Source of the DNA: JACRBR01 sp964371355
Lineage (GTDB): Bacteria > Chloroflexota > Dehalococcoidia > DSTF01 > JACRBR01
Direction of reading: 5' to 3'
Length of the DNA stretch: 64,000 nt
Assembly: GCA_964371355.1 (NCBI GenBank)
Contig: CAYJMG010000002.1
Coordinates: 1-64,000 of the forward strand
A program made the translations under genes and the position numbers. Below are positions 8,054-16,677 of the stretch, in pieces. Within the stretch, counting starts at the first letter, position 1. The number at the start of each line of letters is the position of its first letter. Below the pieces are notes generated by a model, which searched no databases, was not told the origin of the DNA, and saw nothing but the letters and a program-made list of their open reading frames with translations.

Positions 8054-9187
8054 TCACTCGGGCAGGTCGGGGCCCTCATCGAGGGCGGAGACGGCAGCGG
8101 GTGTGCGACCGTTCTTGCTGGGCTCGGGTGGCTGCGAGAGGGCGGCGGAGGCCGCGATGATAAGCTCCTCGATCTCCTGGGCGATGTCGGGGTTCTGGCG
8201 AAGGAAGTCCTTCGCCGCCTCGCGTCCCTGGCCCAGGCGCATGTCGCCGTAGCTGAAGAAGGCGCCCATCTTCTTGACGACATTGCTGTCGACGCCCAGG
8301 TCGACGATGTCACCCTCGCGGCTGATGCCGCGGTGCTTGCCGCTGAAGAGGATGTCGAACTCCGCGGTGCGGAATGGGGCGGCGACCTTGTTCTTCACGA
8401 CCTTCGCGCGGACGCGGTTGCCGATGATGTCGGGGCCCTGCTTCAGCGACTCCGCGCGGCGCAGCTCGATGCGGACGGAGCTGTAGAACTTCAGCGCGCG
8501 GCCGCCCGGGGTAACCTCCGGGTTGCCGAAGACCACGCCGATCTTCTCGCGGAGCTGGTTGATGAAGATGACGCTGGCGCGCGACTTTGCGATGACGGAG
8601 GTGAGCTTGCGGAGGGCCTGGGACATGAGACGCGCCTGGAGGCCCGGCAGCGAATCGCCCATGTCACCCTCGATCTCGGCCCGCGGGACCAGGGCGGCGA
8701 CGGAGTCGACGACGATGACGTCCACGGCGTTGCTGCGGACGAGGGCATCGCAGATCTCGAGGGCCTGCTCCCCGGTGTCGGGTTGGGAGATGAGCAGCTC
8801 GGCGACGTTGATGCCGCAGGATTCGGCGTGGTCCTTGTCGAGGGCATGCTCGACGTCGATGTATGCGGCGATGCCGCCGGCCTTCTGGGCCTGGGCGACC
8901 ACGTGGTAGGCGAGGGTGGACTTGCCGGCGCCCTCCGGGCCGTAGATCTCGGTGATGCGGCCGCGGGGCAGTCCGCTGACGCCGAGGGCGAGATCGAGGG
9001 CGAGCGAGCCGGTGGAGATGACCTCCACCTCGAAATCCTTGGCGTCGCCGAGCTTCATGATGGCGCCGCGACCATAGCGCTTCTCGATATCGTCGAGCGC
9101 TTCCTGAAGAGCCTGGGACTTCTTCTCTTCGCTCATGTCCTGTGGCGCCATCTGTTGGCGCTTCTCGCTCTTGTCGTGCTTCGCCAC
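8054..9187 (-). CDS. recA: Recombinase A
   Basis: The 377-residue DNA strand-exchange protein and SOS co-protease is complete. It has Walker A GPEGAGKST (about residues 83-91), the LALD and LPRGRITEIYG segments, the catalytic-glutamate region IDVEHALD, Walker B VIVVDSVAAL, and loop L2 with INQLREKIGVVFGNPE. The C-terminus is an acidic variable tail. The start is an ATG with GGAGG-type bases upstream. Two LexA-like boxes lie upstream and a terminator follows. Confidence 0.98.
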   Translation of the reverse strand: MAKHDKSEKRQQMAPQDMSEEKKSQALQEALDDIEKRYGRGAIMKLGDAKDFEVEVISTGSLALDLALGVSGLPRGRITEIYGPEGAGKSTLAYHVVAQAQKAGGIAAYIDVEHALDKDHAESCGINVAELLISQPDTGEQALEICDALVRSNAVDVIVVDSVAALVPRAEIEGDMGDSLPGLQARLMSQALRKLTSVIAKSRASVIFINQLREKIGVVFGNPEVTPGGRALKFYSSVRIELRRAESLKQGPDIIGNRVRAKVVKNKVAAPFRTAEFDILFSGKHRGISREGDIVDLGVDSNVVKKMGAFFSYGDMRLGQGREAAKDFLRQNPDIAQEIEELIIAASAALSQPPEPSKNGRTPAAVSALDEGPDLPE

Positions 9188-9210
9188 GTCCGGCCTCCTG
9201 CCTCGAATTA

Positions 9211-9276
9211 GAACAAACGCTCTATAACGGGGCTATCTTAGGCGAGGCGGCCGGCCACTGTCAAGTACATTTGTTC
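9211..9276. promoter_or_regulatory. Candidate LexA boxes upstream of recA
   Basis: GAAC-AAAC-GCTC (9211-9222) and GTAC-ATTT-GTTC (9265-9276) each differ by one base from the GAAC-N4-GTTC box used by Gram-positive-type LexA proteins. The first lies 24 bp before the recA start codon. The host's LexA specificity is not known from this window, so this is a match to a known motif only. Confidence 0.45.
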
Positions 9277-9498
9277 GGTCGCTGGTATCAGGCGGACCGG
9301 GGTCATTTTACGCCCTTTTGAGGGCCGCTGCGACCGTCGGGGCCGTTGTTATGGCATCGCCACCGGGACCCGCTGCGGGCGTCACGCGGCGAAGATGCGG
9401 GCGCGCCTAGCATGCTGCAAGACCCGGCCCGGGCAGTCTCGCTCCCCCGACCTGCCCGGGCCGGCGTTCCCCGCCCCTGCCGGGAAAGTGAGGCCCGC

Positions 9499-9942
9499 AT
9501 GGAGACACGGGAGCATGTCATCCCCGGCATGCCCATCGAATCGGCTGACGGCACCACCATCGGCACCGTAAAGGAGGTTGCGGGCGGCGTCTTCAAGGTC
9601 GATGCGCCGCTGCGCCCGGACTACTGGCTGCCGTGCAACCTGGTCGGCTCGCACACGGCGGCAGCGCTGCAGCTTCGCATCGACCGTGTCGCCGTGATGG
9701 AACACCGGCTGAAGGAAGCCGGCGATCGGCGCAGGCCGGCCGGCCGCGAGACGGCAGGGCACGAGCGAGACATGGCGGAAGCGGCGGACCGCGCGATGAG
9801 CCGGTATCGGACGGCGTTGCGCGACGAGTGCGACCGCCGAGAACGGAGAGAGCGGGCGCTACGCGTGGCGGCCATGACGGCCGGGGCGATCGTGGCGGCC
9901 GGCGGGGCCATCGCCGGCTACAAGCGGGCCGCGTCGCGCTGA
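9499..9942 (+). CDS. PRC-barrel/DUF2171-like protein with C-terminal helix
   Basis: I chose the ATG at 9499, which follows GGGAAAGTGAGG, giving 147 residues. The N-terminal 55 residues (IPGMPIESADGTTIGTVKEV...FKVDAPLRPDYWLP) resemble the small beta-barrel DUF2171/PRC-barrel domains that follow a 'GM-x-V-x-x-DG-x-x-x-GTV' pattern. An arginine-rich helical region follows, then a hydrophobic C-terminal helix (AAMTAGAIVAAGGAIAGY) that may anchor it in the membrane. The next gene is a paralogue, so the pair probably arose by duplication. Function is unknown; stress-response roles are often suggested for the family. Confidence 0.65.
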   Translation: METREHVIPGMPIESADGTTIGTVKEVAGGVFKVDAPLRPDYWLPCNLVGSHTAAALQLRIDRVAVMEHRLKEAGDRRRPAGRETAGHERDMAEAADRAMSRYRTALRDECDRRERRERALRVAAMTAGAIVAAGGAIAGYKRAASR

Positions 9943-10013
9943 TCCCGATCTGACGCGCGAGCCGCGTGCGGCGCGGACCTTGTCTTCGACATGTTCGGCA
10001 TGGAGGTATGACG

Positions 10014-10397
10014 ATGCAGCAGACGCACCACCACCATCATCCGGAACCGGGCCTCGCGGTGATTAGCGGCGACGGGAAGCGGCTGGGCACGGTGAAGGAA
10101 GTGTCCGGCAGCTACTTCAAAGTCGACGCGCCGATGCGGCGGGACTACTGGCTATCAGAGGAGCTGATCCACGGCGAGGACACCAGTGCGGTGTTCCTGG
10201 AGGTACCGCGCAAGGAAGTGCCGGAGCACCGGATGACGGCGCCGGGCATCGAACCCGAGGACGACGTGTTCCGGCGGATCCCGCACATGCCGGTGATTAA
10301 GGACGAAGAGCTGGAGGCACAGCGCGTCCGGATGGAGCAGGAGATCGCGGAGCAGAGCCGCCACCTGCGACGGAAGTCGGGTAGCGGCGGACGGTAA
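10014..10397 (+). CDS. PRC-barrel/DUF2171-like protein, soluble paralogue
   Basis: The 127-residue product shares the barrel of its upstream neighbour (VISGDGKRLGTVKEV...YFKVDAPMRRDYWL) but has a histidine-rich N-terminus (five consecutive His) and an acidic helical tail instead of a membrane helix. A GGAGG at 10002-10006 sits 7 nt before the ATG at 10014 and only 1 nt before another in-frame ATG at 10008, so 10014 is the better start. The two genes are 71 bp apart and likely cotranscribed. The histidine run could bind metal, which is only a guess. Confidence 0.65.
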   Translation: MQQTHHHHHPEPGLAVISGDGKRLGTVKEVSGSYFKVDAPMRRDYWLSEELIHGEDTSAVFLEVPRKEVPEHRMTAPGIEPEDDVFRRIPHMPVIKDEELEAQRVRMEQEIAEQSRHLRRKSGSGGR

Positions 10398-10404
10398 CCC
10401 CGCC

Positions 10405-11097
10405 TTAGTCCGACAGCAAGCGTCCAAGCGCGGACCGAAGTTCGGCGGAATCCCGTACCTCAGCGTCGGGGGCTTCTTCGTGGGAGCGGGGCGACTGCGC
10501 GATGTGGCGCCCTGTGCGGAAGAGGACGGCCCGCATGCCGAGCAGCTTCGCCGGCGCGACGTCGTTGTCGATGCGGTCGCCCACCATCACGCAAGCTTCG
10601 GGCGGGACACCCAGGTCCTCGCAGCAACGCAGGAAAAGCCGCGGATCGGGCTTGCGATAGCCGTGGGAGCCGGAGACCTCACGGTGGTGAAAGAGACGGC
10701 CGATGCCGTGGCGGTCGAGGACCTCGATCGTGGCATGCGGTTGGTTCGCGGCGAGGCCGAGGCGCAGGCCCCGGCCGTGCAGCCACCCGACGACGGCGGC
10801 CATGCCGTCGCGCAACTCAAACGGCATGGGGCGCGCGTGGGCCCGGGCGCGAAACTCGGCGAAGAGGCGGGCCGCGAGCACCGGATCGCCGTCGGTGACG
10901 TGCCAGATGATCGCGGAGTGGGCGTCGGGCGCGTAGGAGTGCACCGCGAAATCGACGGCCGCGGTGTATTGCCCGGGCGTGAGGACGATGCCGGCTTCTG
11001 CGAGCACGGCCTGGATGTCGACATCAATGAGGCGCTCGTGTTCGGCCTCGGTGTTCAGGGGGCCACCGACGTCGAAGAGGACAGCCCGGACTGTCAT
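10405..11097 (-). CDS. HAD-superfamily hydrolase
   Basis: The 230-residue protein has HAD motif I as VLFDVGGPLNTE (nucleophile D8, second aspartate replaced by glycine, as in the DxGG subgroup), an AANQP motif II region, and KPDPRLF and MVGDRIDNDVAPAKLLGM as motifs III and IV. It should be a small-molecule phosphatase or haloacid-type hydrolase; the substrate is not predictable. Its ATG overlaps the stop of the PIN-toxin gene (ATGA), so it is translationally coupled to that module, unusual for a toxin-antitoxin pair. Confidence 0.85.
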   Translation of the reverse strand: MTVRAVLFDVGGPLNTEAEHERLIDVDIQAVLAEAGIVLTPGQYTAAVDFAVHSYAPDAHSAIIWHVTDGDPVLAARLFAEFRARAHARPMPFELRDGMAAVVGWLHGRGLRLGLAANQPHATIEVLDRHGIGRLFHHREVSGSHGYRKPDPRLFLRCCEDLGVPPEACVMVGDRIDNDVAPAKLLGMRAVLFRTGRHIAQSPRSHEEAPDAEVRDSAELRSALGRLLSD

Positions 11098-11534
11098 GCG
11101 CGCCTCAGTTCGGTAAGCAGGCGGACGTTGGGGAACGCGGGGTGCACGGCGCGATGTAGCGTTGCGTCGGCGGTCCACATGTCGCAGCCGACGATGTCGG
11201 CGAGGGCGACGTAGAAGGCGTCGTAGATCCACTTGAGGTTGAACTGGGCCGCGATTTCAAAGGCCTGGAGCGGCAGCTCTGACATGAAGACGGCTTCCGG
11301 GCATACGTCGGGCAACATCGCGAGGGCTTGTCGTGCATTTTCGGGCCGCATGGTGCCGGCGTAGTATCTCTTGTGAATCGCACTCGCCATCTCGGATGAC
11401 ATGTGGGGCGGAGCGATGATGCTCTTGCCCAGCATGTGGATGTCGTGCCGGAGCCGAAGAGCGACGACGGAGTCATCCTCGTGCACCAACCACTTGACGC
11501 CGACGCTGGCATCGATACAGACGGAGTCAGTCAC
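11094..11534 (-). CDS. PIN-domain protein, probable VapC-type toxin
   Basis: The 146-residue protein has the acidic PIN residues: D8 (CIDASVG), an early glutamate in MSSEMASAIHKR, DAFYVALAD, and WTADATL. PIN toxins cleave RNA. It starts at GTG overlapping the stop of the upstream antitoxin-like gene (GTGA). The helix after D8 and the YDAFYVALA motif match VapC-like ribonucleases, so a type II toxin is likely. Confidence 0.85.
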   Translation of the reverse strand: MTDSVCIDASVGVKWLVHEDDSVVALRLRHDIHMLGKSIIAPPHMSSEMASAIHKRYYAGTMRPENARQALAMLPDVCPEAVFMSELPLQAFEIAAQFNLKWIYDAFYVALADIVGCDMWTADATLHRAVHPAFPNVRLLTELRRA

Positions 11535-11908
11535 AGGTTGGCCAGATGCTCATCGCGCTCGTCGCGGGCTTCGTGGATAAGTTCTAACGAGTCCCGGTAT
11601 GGAACGCCCTCATTATCCTCGATCTGTTGCGCGTGAATTGCCTCGATCCGGGCCATCAGCTCCTCTTCGGTGAAGCGTGGCGGGGGCGATGGGAGGATGT
11701 ACTTCTTCCACCAGTCGGGATCGCTGTGATCGTCGCGCGGCGCACGGTCCGGCTGTAGGGCGTGGCGGCGAATGCGGATATTGCGGCGACCGATGCGGAC
11801 CACAGGGATCTGGCCGGCGCTGATGGAGCGCCGGATCGTGGCCTTGCTGACGCGGAGCAGGGCTGCGGCCTCGGCGATGGTCAGGTACTCGTGCTCCACA
11901 GTAGTCAT
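11531..11908 (-). CDS. Excisionase-type HTH protein, probable antitoxin of the PIN toxin
   Basis: The 125-residue protein has an N-terminal MerR/excisionase winged helix (LTIAEAAALLRVSKATIRRSI...GQIPVVRIGRRNIRIRR) followed by a flexible acidic tail that could wrap the toxin. Such HTH proteins upstream of PIN genes act as antitoxins and autorepressors. The overlap with the PIN gene supports pairing. It diverges from yjbQ across 70 bp containing repeated TATGAT elements, a likely shared control region. Confidence 0.8.
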   Translation of the reverse strand: MTTVEHEYLTIAEAAALLRVSKATIRRSISAGQIPVVRIGRRNIRIRRHALQPDRAPRDDHSDPDWWKKYILPSPPPRFTEEELMARIEAIHAQQIEDNEGVPYRDSLELIHEARDERDEHLANL

Positions 11909-11978
11909 AGGTGATCATAGAGTAGCAGAGAGTATCATAAGGCATCAATCGCGCCACAAGCGAAGGAGGCCGCCTCTG

Positions 11979-12398
11979 ATGAGCATCGTGAAGCTGGACC
12001 AGATTCAGGTGCGGACGAAGGGGATCGGCCACTTCGCCGAGATCACGCAGGAGATCGAGGCGTGCGTGGCGCGCGCGGGGGTGCGGGAGGGGATCGCGCT
12101 GGTGCGGAGCAGGCACACGACGGCGGCGATTACCTGCAACGAGCCTGATCCGCGACTCCACGAGGACATGCGGGACGCGGTGTACGCGACATTTCCGGCC
12201 TCTCGGCGGTACCGCCACATCGAGGAGGGCGCGGAGAACGCAGTGGCGCACCTCGCGACGGCGATGCTGTTCGGGGAATCGACGTGGGTCCCTGTGCGGG
12301 GTGGGCGGCTGGACCTGGGTATGTGGCAGCACGTGTACCTGGTGGAGCTGTACGAGGCGCGCACACGGACGGTGGATGTGGCAATGCTGGGGGAGTAA
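11979..12398 (+). CDS. yjbQ: YjbQ/UPF0047 family protein
   Basis: The 139-residue product matches the YjbQ family (some members have thiamin-phosphate synthase side activity). Typical features are the TKGIGHFAEIT strand, RSRHTTAAITCNE with the conserved His, and the C-terminal DLGMWQHVYLVELYEARTR with a histidine that binds metal or phosphate. AAGGAGG lies 9 nt before the ATG at 11979. It stands alone between a divergent toxin-antitoxin pair and convergent hemB. Confidence 0.92.
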   Translation: MSIVKLDQIQVRTKGIGHFAEITQEIEACVARAGVREGIALVRSRHTTAAITCNEPDPRLHEDMRDAVYATFPASRRYRHIEEGAENAVAHLATAMLFGESTWVPVRGGRLDLGMWQHVYLVELYEARTRTVDVAMLGE

Positions 12399-12414
12399 CG
12401 CCGTAAGTTCGCGG

Positions 12415-13419
12415 CTATTGGTCGTCGGCTGCCAGCCAGCGGGCCGCTTCTTTCGCGTGGTAGGTGATGATGATGTCGGCGCCGGCGCGCTTGATCGCGG
12501 TCAGCGTCTCCATGGTGGCGCGGCGCTCGTCGATCCACCCGCGCTGGCCGGCCGCCTTGATCATTGCGTACTCGCCACTGACGTTATACGCCGCCAGCGG
12601 CAGGTCGAACTCCTGCCGCGCGCGGGCCAGCACGTCGAGGTAGGGCAGGGCCGGCTTTACCATCACGATGTCGGCCCCCTCGGCGATGTCCGCCTCGATC
12701 TCGCGGAGCGCCTCGCGCGCGTTCGGCGGGTCCATCTGGTAGCCGCGGCGGTCGCCGAACTGGGGCGTGCTGTCAGCGGCGACGCGGAAGGGCCCGTAGA
12801 ACGCGGAGGCGTACTTGGCGCTGTAGGCCATGATGGGCGTCTGCGCGTAGCCCGCGTCGTCCAGCTCCTCCCGGATGGCCTCGACCCGCCCATCCATCAT
12901 GTCGGACGGCGCGACGATATCGGCGCCCGCCCGTGCGTGCGACACCGCCGTCCGAGCCAGGAGGTCGAGCGAGCTGTCGTTGTCGACTTCGCCATCGACG
13001 ATGAGGCCGCAGTGGCCATGGTCGGTGTATTCGCAGAGGCAGACATCGGTGATGACGACGAGATCCGGGTCCGCGCGCTTGAAGGCCCGCACGGCCTCCT
13101 GCACGATGCCGGCGTCGGCGTAGGCCTCGCTGCCGGCGGCGTCCTTGGAGGCGGGAAGGCCAAAGAGCAGCACTGCCGGTATCGAGAGCGCCCGCAGATC
13201 CTCGGCCTCGCGCGCCACCTGGTCGATGGAGATGCGGTACTGGCCCGGCATCGCCTCGATCTCGTCGCGGATGCCGCTGCCATGGGTCACGAACAGCGGG
13301 TAGACGAAGTCGGCCGGCGAGAGACGGGTCTCCGCCACCAGCCGGCGCAGTCCCGCGCTGGCCCGCAGGCGGCGGTGCCGCGCGAACCCCTCCCGCGTGG
13401 TGAGCTGCGTGATCGTCAT
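12415..13419 (-). CDS. hemB: Porphobilinogen synthase (delta-aminolevulinate dehydratase)
   Basis: This enzyme joins two aminolevulinate molecules in tetrapyrrole synthesis. The 334-residue protein has the Schiff-base lysines at K202 (MAYSAKYASAFYG) and K255 (VMVKPALPYLD). The cysteines C127, C129 and C137 (DVCLCEYTDHGHCG) mark a zinc-dependent form. I start at the ATG at 13419 because the longer frame adds about 40 residues with no homology. hemL elsewhere in the window supplies its substrate. Confidence 0.96.
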   Translation of the reverse strand: MTITQLTTREGFARHRRLRASAGLRRLVAETRLSPADFVYPLFVTHGSGIRDEIEAMPGQYRISIDQVAREAEDLRALSIPAVLLFGLPASKDAAGSEAYADAGIVQEAVRAFKRADPDLVVITDVCLCEYTDHGHCGLIVDGEVDNDSSLDLLARTAVSHARAGADIVAPSDMMDGRVEAIREELDDAGYAQTPIMAYSAKYASAFYGPFRVAADSTPQFGDRRGYQMDPPNAREALREIEADIAEGADIVMVKPALPYLDVLARARQEFDLPLAAYNVSGEYAMIKAAGQRGWIDERRATMETLTAIKRAGADIIITYHAKEAARWLAADDQ

Positions 13420-13560
13420 GCGGGCATTGTAGATCGCCGGAGACGCGGCGCCGGATCGGGGGGCGGGCCGGGCGACCATCCCTGGCCGAAGGGAGACGAC
13501 GACGCAAGGCCGATGGTCGACGCGCACGCTCCCGATCACCCGACCGCGCGTGACTGAAGG

Positions 13561-13752
13561 CTAATCGTCGAAACGGTAGTCGTTATAGCCGCCCTGGCCG
13601 GTGGGGGCGGGCACCGTCGCACCGCAGATGCAGGGGAAATCACCGATGCGGACCCACATGGGGAAATTGCCCTCATAGTGGCGGGCGCACACAGGGCAGT
13701 CCGTCTCGTACAGCTTGACGTGGGGCTCGTTGATCTTCTTCTTTGGGGGCAT
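13561..13752 (-). CDS. Small zinc-ribbon-like protein
   Basis: The 63-residue product has two cysteine pairs (CPVCARH and CICGA) separated by a short beta-rich stretch, as expected for a rubredoxin-like or zinc-ribbon knuckle, and a lysine-rich N-terminus. I know no specific family. It is followed by another small gene on the same strand 18 bp upstream, so the pair may be an operon. Metal binding is inferred from the cysteine spacing. Confidence 0.55.
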   Translation of the reverse strand: MPPKKKINEPHVKLYETDCPVCARHYEGNFPMWVRIGDFPCICGATVPAPTGQGGYNDYRFDD

Positions 13753-13770
13753 GCTGCGTCCCGCCCCCGC

Positions 13771-14073
13771 CTATGCCGGCGAAACGAAGACCATGTACCG
13801 GTCGGAGTGGCCGCTGCCGGTGGCGCCGCGCTGGATCACCAGCACTTTCTTGCCGGCGGCGCGCAGCTCGCGGATCTTCTGCGGCATGGTGGCGCTGCTG
13901 CCGGCGGTAATGAAACTGCAGTCGAAGCCGTACTGGTCGCTCCCCACCTTCACGAGCGTGGGGACGTACGGGGTCTCGCCGTACAGGTCGATGTACGTGA
14001 CCCACGTCTCCGCGTCCAACTCCAGCGTCCCCAACCCGGACGGGTCCAGCTCCAGCACTTCCATCGTTGTCAT
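13771..14073 (-). CDS. Hypothetical small alpha/beta protein
   Basis: Starting at the ATG at 14073, after GAGGAGG, the product has 100 residues with an acidic N-terminus, several beta strands (TWVTYIDLYG, KVLVIQRGA) and one helix (QKIRELRAAGK). An ATG at 14064 is possible. No family is recognised. It lies between folK and the small zinc-ribbon gene on the same strand and may be cotranscribed with them. Confidence 0.5.
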   Translation of the reverse strand: MTTMEVLELDPSGLGTLELDAETWVTYIDLYGETPYVPTLVKVGSDQYGFDCSFITAGSSATMPQKIRELRAAGKKVLVIQRGATGSGHSDRYMVFVSPA

Positions 14074-14136
14074 GGTCCTCCTCGCCGCCCAATTCCAGCG
14101 CACGCGTCTCCCTATGTCAACGCGCCATCCGGCCCG

Positions 14137-14676
14137 TCATCGTCGCCCCCGGGCGTCGGTTCCCGTAACGGGACGCTTCTCCCAACCGGGATCCTCGAGG
14201 TGCTGGAGCCCCTCGAACTCGGTCTGCTCCGCCAGCTCGCCGATCGTGCGGCCGAGGGCGGGATGCGTCACGTCGCCGGCGATCTCCGCCAGCGGCAGTA
14301 GCGCGAAGTTGCGATCGGCCAGCAGCGGATGTGGCACTCGCAGCTCCGGCGTATCGATGACCTCGTCGCCGAACAGCAGGATGTCGATGTCGATGGGCCG
14401 CGGCGCCCATTTCGCGTCGGGACGCCGCCCGATCGCTCGCTCGACCGCCTTCACGGCCGCGAGGAGTTGGGGCGCGTCCAGTGCGGTCTCTATGGCGCAC
14501 GCGGCGTTCACGTAGTCGGGCCCTGGCGGCCCTCCCTCCAGCACGACCGCGCGCGAGCGGTACAGCGACGAGACCGCGGACACACGGCCCGCGCCCTCGA
14601 GCCAGCGCAGCGCCAGGCGCAGGGTGCCGCGGCGATTTCCGATGTTCGACCCGAGGCCCAGGTATGCACGCGTCAT
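14137..14676 (-). CDS. folK: 2-amino-4-hydroxy-6-hydroxymethyldihydropteridine pyrophosphokinase
   Basis: HPPK moves pyrophosphate from ATP to the pterin in folate synthesis. The 179-residue protein starts with AYLGLGSNIGNR and has the signature APRPIDIDILLFGDEVI and the RVPHPLLADRNFALLPLAEI block. The ATG overlaps the folP stop (ATGA), so folP and folK are coupled and supply consecutive steps. Confidence 0.95.
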   Translation of the reverse strand: MTRAYLGLGSNIGNRRGTLRLALRWLEGAGRVSAVSSLYRSRAVVLEGGPPGPDYVNAACAIETALDAPQLLAAVKAVERAIGRRPDAKWAPRPIDIDILLFGDEVIDTPELRVPHPLLADRNFALLPLAEIAGDVTHPALGRTIGELAEQTEFEGLQHLEDPGWEKRPVTGTDARGRR

Positions 14677-15551
14677 GGCTCCCCGCTCCAGCCGCGGACG
14701 ATGGCATCGGACAACAGCGCTACGTCCTTCATTGCGCGGACATCGTGGACCCGGATCATGTCGACGCCGTACGCGATGGCGATGGCGACGGTGGCGGCGG
14801 CGCCGAAGACGCGCTCTTCAGGCGGGGCGCCACCGAGCACCGAACCGATGGTCGACTTGCGGGAGGTGCCCACGAGCAGAGGCAGGCCGAGGGCGCGCAG
14901 TTCGCCCAGGCGGCGTAGCATCTCCAGGTTCTGCTCCGGCTTCCACCCGAACCCGAAGCCGGGGTCAGCGATGAGCATGCCACGCGGGATGCCGGCCGCT
15001 TCGGCCGCGGCGACCGAGGCGCGCAGGCCCTCGGCCACATCGGCGATCACGTCACCGGACGACGGGCGGTTGCGCTGGTTGTGCATCACGCACACCGGCG
15101 CGTTGCTCTCGGCGGCGACGCGGACGAGGGCAGGATCGCCGCGAAGGCCGCAGATGTCGTTCAGCATGTGCGCACCGGCGTCGAAGGCGGCGCGGGCGAC
15201 GCCGGGCTTGTAGGTGTCGACGCTGATGGGCATGCCGGGCAGGGCGGCGCTGATGGCCTCGATGGCGGGGGCGACGCGGCGGATTTCCTCTTCGGGCGAG
15301 ATCTCGTCGAACCCGGACCGGGTCTTGTTCGCGCCCGGTCGCGTCGACTGGCCGCCCACGTCGAGCAGGTCGGCGCCCTCGTCGGCGAAGCGGCGCGCCA
15401 GCTCGGCGGCGGCGTCGACGGTCGCCAGGCCATCGCCGGAGAAGGAGTCGGGCGAGACGTTCACGACGCCCATCACGTACGTGCGGGCGCCCCACGCGAA
15501 CACGCACGGGCCGATGCAGAGAGACGGTGCGGCGTAGGCGTTCGAGGTCAC
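14673..15551 (-). CDS. folP: Dihydropteroate synthase
   Basis: DHPS condenses pterin pyrophosphate with p-aminobenzoate and is the sulfonamide target. The 292-residue protein starts at GTG 15551 and shows MGVVNVSPDSFSGDG, DVGGQSTRPGA, an internal NDICGLRGD, ADPGFGFGWK and the GTSRKSTIG loop. The longer upstream frame runs through the intergenic region and is not used. It diverges from the metallo-beta-lactamase-fold gene. Confidence 0.95.
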   Translation of the reverse strand: MTSNAYAAPSLCIGPCVFAWGARTYVMGVVNVSPDSFSGDGLATVDAAAELARRFADEGADLLDVGGQSTRPGANKTRSGFDEISPEEEIRRVAPAIEAISAALPGMPISVDTYKPGVARAAFDAGAHMLNDICGLRGDPALVRVAAESNAPVCVMHNQRNRPSSGDVIADVAEGLRASVAAAEAAGIPRGMLIADPGFGFGWKPEQNLEMLRRLGELRALGLPLLVGTSRKSTIGSVLGGAPPEERVFGAAATVAIAIAYGVDMIRVHDVRAMKDVALLSDAIVRGWSGEP

Positions 15552-15612
15552 GGTTGCATTATGGCGGGAGACCGTCTGTGGTGAATTCGGTGGTGGCTGA
15601 TAGGATGCGGAC

Positions 15613-16608
15613 ATGGCGCTGGAACGCATCTCGCTCGAACCCGTCGACCGTGTCGAGATCACGACGCTGGTAGACAACCAGTGGGACATGCTGCTGCCGT
15701 CCCAAGAGCGGGCCGCACGGCCGCCGCTCTCGCCCGCGGGGCGGCCTCAGGTAGAGGCGCCGTTCTTCCTCGACCCGAAGCTGCCGGAGATGCTGGTGGC
15801 GGAGCACGGCTACTCGGCGCTAGCGTCCATCACGAAGGGCGGGCGCACACGCCGGCTGCTGTTCGATGCGGGGCTGAGCGTCGGCGGCCTGGCGCACAAC
15901 CTGCACGCATTGCAGATCTCGCTGGCGGACGTCGAGGGCATCGTGATGAGCCACGGGCACTTCGACCACGTCGGCGGACTGCACGGCATCGCCAAGGAGC
16001 ACGGGGCGTCGCGGCTGCCGATGCTGTTACACCCGGACTTCTGGCTGCGGAGACGCGCTCGTTTTCCCGTTGGGGCGTTCGAGCTGCCCTGTCCCAGCAA
16101 GGAGGCGCTGCGCGGCGCCGGATTCCAGATCACCGAGCAGCGCCAGCCGTCGCTGCTGCTCGACGGCTCGATACTCATCACGGGCGAGGTCGACCGCACG
16201 ACGGAGTTCGAGAAGGGCTTCGCCATCCACGAGGCGTGGCGCGACGGTGACTGGACGCCGGACCCGCTCATCTTCGACGACCAGGCGCTGGTCGCGCACG
16301 TGCGGGGCAAGGGGCTGGTGGTCCTGACGGGCTGCGGCCACGCCGGGATCGTGAACATCGTGCGTTACGCGAAGAAGCTGACGGGTGTCGAGCAGGTAGC
16401 GGCCATCGTCGGCGGCTTCCACCTGGGCGGGCCCCTGTTCGCGCCGATCCTGCCGCAGACAGTGGAGGCGCTGGCGGCGTTCAACCCGGGGATGATCGTG
16501 CCCGGCCACTGCACCGGCTTCGAAGCCGTGCGCGCGATCTCGCTGGCGATGCCGGAGGCCTTCGTCGTAAACAGCGTGGGCACGCGCTTCGCCGTAGCTG
16601 ATCAGTAG
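15613..16608 (+). CDS. MBL-fold metallo-hydrolase
   Basis: The 331-residue protein has the MBL metal motif H114-x-H116-x-D118-H119 (SHGHFDHVGG), later TGCGHAG and FHLGGP, and a final PGHCTG. The size and the motif order resemble the subgroup close to pterin-related MBL proteins (dihydropterin ribofuranosyl-aminobenzene phosphate synthase-like). The divergent folP neighbour fits a pterin link, but the substrate is not established. Confidence 0.8.
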   Translation: MALERISLEPVDRVEITTLVDNQWDMLLPSQERAARPPLSPAGRPQVEAPFFLDPKLPEMLVAEHGYSALASITKGGRTRRLLFDAGLSVGGLAHNLHALQISLADVEGIVMSHGHFDHVGGLHGIAKEHGASRLPMLLHPDFWLRRRARFPVGAFELPCPSKEALRGAGFQITEQRQPSLLLDGSILITGEVDRTTEFEKGFAIHEAWRDGDWTPDPLIFDDQALVAHVRGKGLVVLTGCGHAGIVNIVRYAKKLTGVEQVAAIVGGFHLGGPLFAPILPQTVEALAAFNPGMIVPGHCTGFEAVRAISLAMPEAFVVNSVGTRFAVADQ

Positions 16609-16626
16609 CCGCCTGCGCCTCTAAAA

Positions 16627-16642
16627 CGCGGCTGTGGCCGCG
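16627..16642. terminator. Possible bidirectional terminator hairpin
   Basis: CGCGGC-TGTG-GCCGCG is a perfect 6-bp stem between the convergent ends of the MBL gene and the TetR gene. AAAA precedes and CTTCTCC follows, so it is only a weak terminator candidate in both directions. Confidence 0.35.
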
Positions 16643-16677
16643 GCTTCTCCCCTCAGGAATGGGCACGAAGGCACTCG

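Noticed and set aside
7989..8057. Longer recX start at 8057 overlapping recA
   Set aside because: The extra residues would be encoded by the recA terminator stem-loop and are not typical of RecX.
12301..13557. Long plus-strand frame (418 codons)
   Set aside because: It is the antisense of hemB; composition is that of a shadow frame.
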